From Synechococcus sp. LTW-R (GTDB lineage: Bacteria; Cyanobacteriota; Cyanobacteriia; PCC-6307; Cyanobiaceae): a stretch of 64,000 nt of DNA. Below, in pieces: positions 58,186 to 64,000 of this stretch. The position numbers and the translations under genes are program-made. The notes beneath the pieces are model-generated. The model searched no databases. It saw only the letters and a program-made list of their open reading frames with translations, and was not told where the DNA came from. Each line of letters opens with the position of its first letter. Within the stretch, counting starts at the first letter, position 1. The stretch covers positions 2,294,001-2,358,000 of the forward strand of contig NZ_CP059060.1 in NCBI RefSeq assembly GCF_014217875.1. Direction: 5' to 3'.

Positions 58186-59742
58186 CTAGCGAACAGCGCC
58201 CAGATCGATGGCGTCTTGGCGCATTTGGGTCTGCAGATCCAAGGCCTCGACCTGCAGGTGAGCCGCCCCATCAATCCAAAAGCGCAGCTCGATGCGGTCC
58301 TCCCCGGGCTCGCCGGCGGGGCTCAGCGGAATCTGGATGGGGGCCTGCGGCCAGGTCTGGACCCGGGCCTCTCCTGCCCGTTGGCGGCGCAGGACGGGCA
58401 GCCCATCCACAAAGACCACCTCGCTGCGCTCTTCCGCCTGGGGTTCCCCGAGCACCAATTCCAGGGCTTGCTGATTGCTCTGGCTGCAGGAGAGGCGAAT
58501 TACCAGGGGTTGCTCGATCGGCCAGCTCTGACCGGCCACGAAGAGCGGATGCCAGCGGTGTTCACCGCTGCGCTGATCCCAGCAACGCAGGGAGACCCCC
58601 TGGCTGAGGACGTCCTTGATGCGAACGCCGGGGGTGAGGCTCAAGGCCCCTAGGGCGACGGCTTCCACGGGACGGCTGTCCCGCAGGGGCGTGCCCGGGA
58701 GCCGTTGCTGAAGCCAGCCGCGAATCAAGGGGATTTGAGCGCTTCCCCCCACCGGCAGGATCGCGTCGATGTCCTCGCTTTGAACGCCCGCGGCCCTGGC
58801 TCCGGCCAGCACGGTTTCCAGCAGTTCATCCAGCAAGCGCAGCAGCCCTTGCTCCAGCAGCAGTTGCTCGAAGCCGGCCCGCTGCAGGCGCAAGGGGATC
58901 GGGGTCGATGCTCCCGTGGAAGTCCAAAGGGCGAGGACTTCCTCCTGGGTGCTGAGCTCGCATTTGAGCCGCTCACAGACCTGCAGGAGTCCCCGTGGCG
59001 GATGGGGAAGATCCGGGCAGAGGTGCGCGGCGATCCAGCGGTCTAAATCGCGTCCCCCGAGTGCCAAGCCGGCCTTACCCAGCACCTCGGCGGTGCGCAT
59101 CGTTTGTTGGCTCCCGCTCAGGTTGCGGCCGCCAAAGCGCAGCAATTGGGCGATGGGGGCGGCGCGCCCTTCCCCACCGGGAAGGGCCACCAATGAGAGG
59201 TCCGTGGTTCCACCGCCGACATCGACGACCAGGACGCGGCTTCCGGGGGGGAGGCCTGCGCCGATGGCGGCCGCGGTGGGTTCATCCACCAAGGCCACAT
59301 CGGGGACATCCATGGCTTCGACGGCGTCCAGGAGCCATTGGCGGTAGCCCCGGTAGCCATCGATGGGGGCGGTCAGCACTAGCCGATCCGGGCTGACGCT
59401 CGCCGGGAGGTGCGACCAGATCTGCTCGAGCAGCAGGCGTCCGCTTTGCTCCGGGGTCAACCAGCTGTCGCTGCTCTCACGGCTGGGTTGGGCAATCAGC
59501 CGTTTGAAATCCCGCTGCAGTTGGGGGCCTTCGCGCTCCAGCAGGCCCCCTTCGACAACCTGGCGACCGATCAGGGGTTGATCGCTGTCCCGGTCCGCGA
59601 GCCAGATCAGACTCGGGATGGCCACCGGCTCGGCGCTGCTGAAGGGCGGCAGGGGCAGCAGCTGGGCCTCGGGATCATTGGCGCCTTGATGGGCCACCAC
59701 CGTGGTGGTGCTGCCGAGGTCAATGGCGAGGGTGCCGGCCAT
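58186..59742 (-). CDS. Hsp70-family protein, short form without lid domain
   Basis: The actin-like ATPase domain is clear (about residues 1-370): LAIDLGSTTTVVAHQG, VALVDEPTAAAIGAG, VLVVDVGGGTTDLSLV and ILPVGGSAQIPLIRGWL correspond to the phosphate and adenosine motifs of DnaK. The remaining 145 residues are a beta-rich substrate-like domain; the helical lid and the C-terminal EEVD-like tail are absent, so total length is 518 rather than about 640. This form recurs in cyanobacteria with unknown clients. It is not the main DnaK. Confidence 0.88.
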   Translation of the reverse strand: MAGTLAIDLGSTTTVVAHQGANDPEAQLLPLPPFSSAEPVAIPSLIWLADRDSDQPLIGRQVVEGGLLEREGPQLQRDFKRLIAQPSRESSDSWLTPEQSGRLLLEQIWSHLPASVSPDRLVLTAPIDGYRGYRQWLLDAVEAMDVPDVALVDEPTAAAIGAGLPPGSRVLVVDVGGGTTDLSLVALPGGEGRAAPIAQLLRFGGRNLSGSQQTMRTAEVLGKAGLALGGRDLDRWIAAHLCPDLPHPPRGLLQVCERLKCELSTQEEVLALWTSTGASTPIPLRLQRAGFEQLLLEQGLLRLLDELLETVLAGARAAGVQSEDIDAILPVGGSAQIPLIRGWLQQRLPGTPLRDSRPVEAVALGALSLTPGVRIKDVLSQGVSLRCWDQRSGEHRWHPLFVAGQSWPIEQPLVIRLSCSQSNQQALELVLGEPQAEERSEVVFVDGLPVLRRQRAGEARVQTWPQAPIQIPLSPAGEPGEDRIELRFWIDGAAHLQVEALDLQTQMRQDAIDLGAVR

Positions 59743-59828
59743 TGGCCAAAGCTGAAGGGAAACTGCCGTCTAAGAGGGTGACGCAAAATCAGGCTTCATG
59801 GTGAGACAAGCGGGACTTGTCTTGGGTC

Positions 59829-60134
59829 ATGGAGCGGGTTGCTGTTGCCCTTTGGTCGTTCTATCGGGAAGACCCTGAGCAGGCGCGTCGCCTGGATCCG
59901 TTGCTGGCGGCCCGCCTGTCCCGGGGTTGGGGCTCCCTTCGGATCGAATGCAGGGATCTAGCCCACCGGGCCATGGTCTGCGGCGTGATCGATTTGCTGC
60001 GGCCCCCCTTGGAGGCGTTGCAGTTGGCCCGGGAGATTCGTCTAATGGTCGCCGGTGAGGAGCCAATGGTCTTCCCCGTCACCGTTCCCTTGCCCAGCAG
60101 TCTGCTGACCTACGATGAGTCGATCGGCGAATAG
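59829..60134 (+). CDS. conserved hypothetical protein upstream of rpoZ
   Basis: A 101-residue soluble protein (ERVAVALWSFYREDPEQARR, then EALQLAREIRLMVAGEEPMV). It lies three bases upstream of rpoZ, so the two are probably co-translated. The ATG at 59829 was chosen over an upstream in-frame start. No domain is recognised. Confidence 0.7.
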   Translation: MERVAVALWSFYREDPEQARRLDPLLAARLSRGWGSLRIECRDLAHRAMVCGVIDLLRPPLEALQLAREIRLMVAGEEPMVFPVTVPLPSSLLTYDESIGE

Positions 60135-60137
60135 TGC

Positions 60138-60368
60138 ATGTATCTCGGCGTCAACGTCAGCCCCAAAGAGCTCGCGCAGCGCGCTGAGAATCTCGTTCGG
60201 CACTCCAGCAACCGCTACCTGACCACCGTTCGCATCGCCTTCCGCGCCAAACAGCGTCGGTTTGATGATTTCGATGGTCTGCTGGAGGATTCGATGGTCA
60301 AGCCCGTTCAGCGCGCCATCATCGAGCTGAGCGACGAGCAGGATCAGCCTGACCTGCTGCCTGGCTGA
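60138..60368 (+). CDS. rpoZ: RNA polymerase omega subunit
   Basis: Omega assists assembly of beta'. The 76-residue protein has the cyanobacterial form: [62 protein letters not shown]. It sits between two small conserved genes in a compact plus-strand string. Confidence 0.94.
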   Translation: MYLGVNVSPKELAQRAENLVRHSSNRYLTTVRIAFRAKQRRFDDFDGLLEDSMVKPVQRAIIELSDEQDQPDLLPG

Positions 60369-60380
60369 GCTTCAAGATCC

Positions 60381-60767
60381 GTGCCCGTCGTGGCCGTGAT
60401 TCAGCGTGAAGGAGAAGGGTGGCGGTTGGCTTGGGATGCCGGCCGTCACCCTTTTTCGGTCTTGATTGGCGGTGACGGTTGGGCCGCTGAGCTCAGTGAG
60501 GCTGAAGCCTTCGGCCTGCGCGATGGGCTGCGGGATTTGATCGATCAACACCGTCAGCTGATCGATCAGTTGATGGCCGAAGAAGCGATCGAGCTGGAGC
60601 TCGAGCGAGGGGGCTGGTGGATCTGCCTGGATGGTGATCGCCGGGGCTGGACCCTGCGGGTGATGCTCAGCCCTGAGCCAGGCCAGCGGGCGATTGAGGG
60701 CAGCTGGAGCCGTGGGGCCGCCGCCGGTTTCAGTGCGGCGCTTTCCCAGCTCCATGGCCAGCCGTGA
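60381..60767 (+). CDS. DUF1818 family protein
   Basis: A 128-residue protein with GTG start, 12 bases after rpoZ. It matches the cyanobacterial DUF1818 family (EGEGWRLAWDAGRHPFSVLI, WAAELSEAEAFGLRDGLRDL, then WICLDGDRRGWTLRVML), a small alpha-beta protein of unknown function. Its 3' end overlaps the convergent oxidoreductase gene by 38 bases. Confidence 0.82.
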   Translation: MPVVAVIQREGEGWRLAWDAGRHPFSVLIGGDGWAAELSEAEAFGLRDGLRDLIDQHRQLIDQLMAEEAIELELERGGWWICLDGDRRGWTLRVMLSPEPGQRAIEGSWSRGAAAGFSAALSQLHGQP

Positions 60768-61608
60768 GGGCATGCAGGGCGCAGTAATCGAGCCCATCCA
60801 GTCCGGCGTCGCTGGAGCGTTGCAGCAACTGCAGTAGCCCCTTCAGTCCTTCGCCATTGAGCCCCGCGGCTTGGGAGGCCTCGAGGAATAGCGCGAGGTC
60901 CTTGCGCAGGTGGGCCGTGGGGAAATTGGGGTTGGCGTAGTCCCCCTGGAGCTCCCGCTCCAATTTCTTGTCGAAGGTCGGGGCGTAGAGGGCGCTGCCC
61001 CGCAGGATCTCCATGAAGCTCTCGACGTCCACGCCGCTGCGCTGCACCAGATGCAGCGAGAGGCTGAAGGCGTGAGTGAGGCTCGCGATCAGTTGATTGA
61101 GGGCCAGCTTGCAGGCCATGGCGCTGCCGACTGGGCCGAGGTGCCGCGGGGCTTCGCTGAGCTGCTTGAGGAGGGGTTCGGCCGCGGCGAAAACCTCGGG
61201 CTCTCCTCCGGCCATCAGCTGCAGCCGACCGACCAGTGCTTCCGGTTTGCTGCCCAGGACGGGGGCTTCGAGGTAGCGCCCGCCCCGTTCCGCCACCCCG
61301 GCGGCCAGGGCCTGGCTTTGCTCGGGAGCGATCGTGGCGATTTGAATGACGCCGCGCCCGGCGAGCTGCTGATCGAGCTCCCCCAGGAGCAGCGCTTCCG
61401 TGCTGGGCCCATCGCTGAGCACGGTGACCAACCAGTCCGCCTTCCCGGCTACCTCCTGGGCCGTGGGGGCCGTCCGGGCCCCGGCCTGGATCAAGGACTG
61501 GCAGCGCTTGGCGGTGCGGTTCCAGACCCAGAGCTCCTGCTCGCCCTCCAGCAGTCGACTGGCGATGGCTCCCCCCAGGAGGCCGGTTCCAAACAGGGCG
61601 ATGGCCAT
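60730..61608 (-). CDS. NAD(P)-dependent 3-hydroxyisobutyrate dehydrogenase-like oxidoreductase
   Basis: A 292-residue beta-hydroxyacid dehydrogenase: Rossmann loop IALFGTGLLGGAIASRLL at the N-terminus, the substrate motif YLEAPVLGSKPEA (cf. DAPVSGG), and the catalytic Lys in GSAMACKLALNQLIA near residue 165. It may be a glyoxylate or succinic semialdehyde reductase; substrate is not determined by sequence. The ATG at 61608 gives the Rossmann start; an upstream frame would add 34 residues. Confidence 0.9.
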   Translation of the reverse strand: MAIALFGTGLLGGAIASRLLEGEQELWVWNRTAKRCQSLIQAGARTAPTAQEVAGKADWLVTVLSDGPSTEALLLGELDQQLAGRGVIQIATIAPEQSQALAAGVAERGGRYLEAPVLGSKPEALVGRLQLMAGGEPEVFAAAEPLLKQLSEAPRHLGPVGSAMACKLALNQLIASLTHAFSLSLHLVQRSGVDVESFMEILRGSALYAPTFDKKLERELQGDYANPNFPTAHLRKDLALFLEASQAAGLNGEGLKGLLQLLQRSSDAGLDGLDYCALHALTAGHGAGKAPH

Positions 61609-61965
61609 GGCGTTGGGGGTGAGATTGCTGATGAGATCATCGCTCTGATCAGGACTGCTGATCAGCGTTTTTCTCCCAGGGGAGCGCACGTCTTCCCCAG
61701 GGTTTTGCACCGTTTTTCCACAGCCCCAGCCCGAGAGCGGTCAGTGATAGCGGCGGGCTGGGGAGAACGGGACTGGAATCGGCAAGGCCTGTTGACAAGC
61801 CCTGAGGCCCCCCGCAGCGGCGCCCCCTGGTGCCCATGGACGGGGCTGCATCCCCTCTGCTGGCTGGTATCTAGGCCTGAGAACGGCTGGGAATGAGCCC
61901 GTCAGGGTGCTGTTGACCGTTCCCCCGCGTTGTGGGGAACTAGTCCCATCGACCGCAGGAACGGC

Positions 61966-62193
61966 ATGGAAGCAACTGGAACGGTGAGCATGTGCGCTGA
62001 GGTTCCCGAGCCCCTGCTTCAGTCCATGCAGGGCTTCATCGAGGCCCACCCCAACTGGGACCAGTACCGCCTCTTCCAGGCCGCTCTGGCGGGGTTTCTG
62101 GTGCAGAACGGGGTGCAGACCCGCGAGATCACCCGTTGCTATCTCGCCAACCTCTTCCCGCAGCAATCGCGCTTCAGCGAGCCCCTCGCCTGA
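61966..62193 (+). CDS. DUF2811 family protein
   Basis: A 75-residue soluble protein of the cyanobacterial DUF2811 family, recognised by EPLLQSMQGFIEAHPNWDQYR and AALAGFLVQNG followed by a YLANLF end. Function unknown. It is flanked by convergent genes and its 3' end overlaps the membrane protein gene by 20 bases. Confidence 0.82.
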   Translation: MEATGTVSMCAEVPEPLLQSMQGFIEAHPNWDQYRLFQAALAGFLVQNGVQTREITRCYLANLFPQQSRFSEPLA

Positions 62194-62935
62194 TCAGGCG
62201 CCATTGGACGTAGCTGTTGGTCACGGTCGTAGCCATCAGACACAGGGCGGGCACGACCACCACGCAGGTGACCGACATACCTGAGCCATCCCAGAGCAGT
62301 TCGCTCAAGAGGCCCAAGGCGAAGGGGAGCACGGTGATGGCGAGCAGCATCCCCGCCAGGGCGATTAATCCAGGCCCCTGGTGCTCCAGCAGCACGAAGC
62401 CGGCGCGAAAGGCTTTCGTGGCCCCCAGCCCTTCAGCCACCACCAAGCAGGCGTTGAAGAGCTGGCTGAGGGCTAGCCCCCCTCCGAGGACCACACCCAG
62501 CACGAGGGGCAGGGGGGCCAGGGGCTGCGCCACCAGCAGCAGAAACGACCAACTCAAAAAGCTCATCAGCACGATCAGGCTGAGGGCGGCGGTGAGGCGC
62601 AGGACTCCCCGGGTGAGGTGCCAGCTGCAGGCCCCGTGCCAGCGATAGAGGGAGTGGGCCTGGGGGACCCGCCCGCGGCTCAGGTCCAGCCCAGCCCGGG
62701 TGAGCCCATCGATTAGCCAGATCAGGCTGACGGCATAGAGGCTGACGCCCAGCCCGTACAGCAACACCCTGAGGACGGCGTTGCTGACGCCATCCCCCAG
62801 ACCAAAGACGGTCCAACCGAGCAGGTGCAGGCCAAACAGGCTGGCCGTAAATCCCAGAACAACCCACGGGTGAGCCCTCAGCTGGCTGAGGCTGTCGAGC
62901 AGGGCTCGCCCCGGGTGGATCTGGGGTTGCTTCAA
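62174..62935 (-). CDS. polytopic membrane protein, unknown
   Basis: A 253-residue protein with about six hydrophobic segments (WVVLGFTASLFGLHLLGW, VLLYGLGVSLYAVSLIWLI, LTAALSLIVLMSFLSWSFLLL, LVLGVVLGGGLALSQLFNACLV, LIALAGMLLAITVLPFALG and one at the C-terminus). No signature is recognised. The start is TTG at 62935, overlapping the stop of the EVE gene by four bases, so the two are translationally coupled. Confidence 0.7.
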   Translation of the reverse strand: MKQPQIHPGRALLDSLSQLRAHPWVVLGFTASLFGLHLLGWTVFGLGDGVSNAVLRVLLYGLGVSLYAVSLIWLIDGLTRAGLDLSRGRVPQAHSLYRWHGACSWHLTRGVLRLTAALSLIVLMSFLSWSFLLLVAQPLAPLPLVLGVVLGGGLALSQLFNACLVVAEGLGATKAFRAGFVLLEHQGPGLIALAGMLLAITVLPFALGLLSELLWDGSGMSVTCVVVVPALCLMATTVTNSYVQWRLIRRGAR

Positions 62936-63396
62936 AGGGGACCGAGGAGGGCCAAGAGTCGCTCTGCGCTGGCCTCGGGGACCGGCAGGATCGAGAGGCG
63001 ATTGCCTTGCCGGACGACGGGCAAGTCCTCAACGCTGAACTGTTCCCGCAGGGCATCCAGGCTCAAGAGGGAACCAAACGTGCCGATGTACTTGAGCCGA
63101 ACGCAGTCCCAGCGCGGTGCCTCCGGTTTGGATTTGGGATCGAAGTATTTGTTCCCTGAATCGAACTGAGAGGGATCGGTGATCCCGGTTTCGATCACTT
63201 CCATCATCCCGACAATGCCCGGCGGTTTGGCATTGGAGTGGTAGAAAAACGCCCGATCACCGATGGACATCGAGCGCATGAAATTGCGCGCTTGATAGTT
63301 GCGAATTCCATCCCAGAGGGTTGTACCCTCCTTCTGGAGATGCTGGATACCATAGACATCCGGCTCGCTCTTCATCAGCCAATAGTTCAACCTCAT
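62932..63396 (-). CDS. EVE-domain (PUA-like) protein
   Basis: A 154-residue single-domain EVE protein: NYWLMKSEPDVYGIQHL, LWDGIRNYQARNFMRSM, DRAFFYHSN, PGIVGMMEVIE, and WDCVRLKYIG. EVE domains belong to the PUA superfamily and are thought to bind modified nucleotides in DNA or RNA. It heads a two-gene unit with the membrane protein. AT-rich sequence begins just upstream of it. Confidence 0.92.
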   Translation of the reverse strand: MRLNYWLMKSEPDVYGIQHLQKEGTTLWDGIRNYQARNFMRSMSIGDRAFFYHSNAKPPGIVGMMEVIETGITDPSQFDSGNKYFDPKSKPEAPRWDCVRLKYIGTFGSLLSLDALREQFSVEDLPVVRQGNRLSILPVPEASAERLLALLGPL

Positions 63397-64000
63397 CTCA
63401 CCATGCGTATCAAGGACATCATATCAAGGACATCAAGACAAGCGATGAATTTTTCATGTTCTATCTGATCATAGGCGAAAGTTTGATTCCTCACAAATTC
63501 TGCAAGCTATCAAATTGGAGCTGCTGCACTGGGTTCATGATCTGAGCCGCCTGACACACCTAAATGCTGGATGAGAAACCCCTGCAATTTAAATTGCTGG
63601 GCTATGAAATAGTATAGAGATTTGCGGATTAATATGTATGGGCAGCGTTGCTTTCGTTCAATAGAACTTTCATGTTGCCAACTCACCCCAACCAAATCTC
63701 TTTTATTGCTCTCGACCTGAGCCAGTCCCGATTTCAGCCCTCATCAAACCGCCTTGGAGTTTAAATTTATCTTGCATAGCAAATTATCGATAACCAATGC
63801 TGATTAATGGATTTGCAGCGCGACAGCCCTGCCTATGTGAGTGCAGATAACTTATGTTTTCCTCCTCGAGATCCTGATTTTGAGCGTATCAAGCACTCGA
63901 TTTGATACCCTTCTCTAAGGTTTGATTTTATTGTAAATACTTACAGCATGGGCATACCCGTAATTGAATCAATACCAATCCTATTTGAACTTGTAGCAGT
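63397..64000. other. AT-rich region without recognised gene (possible island edge)
   Basis: The last 600 bases are markedly AT-rich and full of stops in all frames. Only short ORFs without protein-like composition occur. It includes a tandem 14-base duplication (63409-63436). The abrupt drop in GC after 63.4 kb suggests the start of a genomic island or a long regulatory region for a gene beyond the window. Confidence 0.5.
63409..63436. repeat. tandem duplication of a 14-base unit
   Basis: TATCAAGGACATCA occurs twice head to tail, followed by a partial third match (AGACA). It is just upstream of the EVE gene start and may be a recent slippage event. Confidence 0.7.

Noticed and set aside
63510-63695. 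61-codon minus-strand frame in the terminal AT-rich region
   Set aside because: Short, no ribosome site, no coherent fold.

Overview
The window is a gene-dense, GC-rich piece of a picocyanobacterial chromosome (marine Synechococcus or Cyanobium type). Evidence: allophycocyanin core genes (apcE, apcA-apcB-apcC), photosystem II D1 (psbA), the cyanobacterial split ATP synthase (eight-gene cluster plus a separate beta-epsilon pair), OCP/CrtW/FRP photoprotection genes, PSRP-3, the ferredoxin-thioredoxin reductase variable chain, system II cytochrome c biogenesis genes, and at least twelve copies of the cyanobacterial octamer GCGATCGC. No tRNA, rRNA, CRISPR array or insertion sequence was recognised.

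Layout. 1-8.7 kb: housekeeping (3' end of a Ski2-like helicase, rlmH, purB, tlyA, glnB, queF, ccs1, ccdA, ftsW). 8.7-13.4 kb: phycobilisome core genes on the minus strand, with apcE and apcABC separated by a terminator. 13.5-20.7 kb: a methyltransferase and the ATP synthase cluster. 20.8-23.5 kb: an oxygenase, a ferredoxin and three small conserved genes. 23.5-28.5 kb: a light-stress region with psbA (D1:2 type, Glu130), then ocp-crtW-frp and two small ORFs in AT-richer DNA, interleaved with four minus-strand units that each run from a CCCC(N4)GGGG palindrome to an intrinsic terminator and look like a family of structured small RNAs. 28.5-35.9 kb: ald, nadE, nadD, a membrane GTPase, pepP, a HAD hydrolase and PSRP-3.

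36-44.5 kb is the most unusual part. A tightly coupled minus-strand operon encodes a small membrane protein, an FHA protein, a Ser/Thr kinase with a zinc ribbon, a TerY-like VWA protein, a PP2C phosphatase and a membrane protein. It is divergent from a class A penicillin-binding protein that carries its own FHA domain. A rhomboid-like membrane protein beyond it seems to share an N-terminal helical domain with the last gene of the operon. I read this as a TerY-P-type phosphorylation module wired to peptidoglycan synthesis.

44.5-51.3 kb: atpD-atpC, CIRCE-controlled groES-groEL, an RHH/coiled-coil protein, mscL and an ammonium transporter with an NtcA-like site. 51.3-53.9 kb: an AT-rich insert with one orphan polytopic membrane protein. 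53.9-63.4 kb: msrB, secG, gpmI, pyrR, ftrV, an Hsp70-like gene, rpoZ and small cyanobacterial families. From 63.4 kb the sequence becomes AT-rich and apparently noncoding, perhaps the edge of a genomic island.

Starts were chosen by reading frame, Shine-Dalgarno-like sequence and family knowledge; several non-ATG starts are uncertain and flagged.
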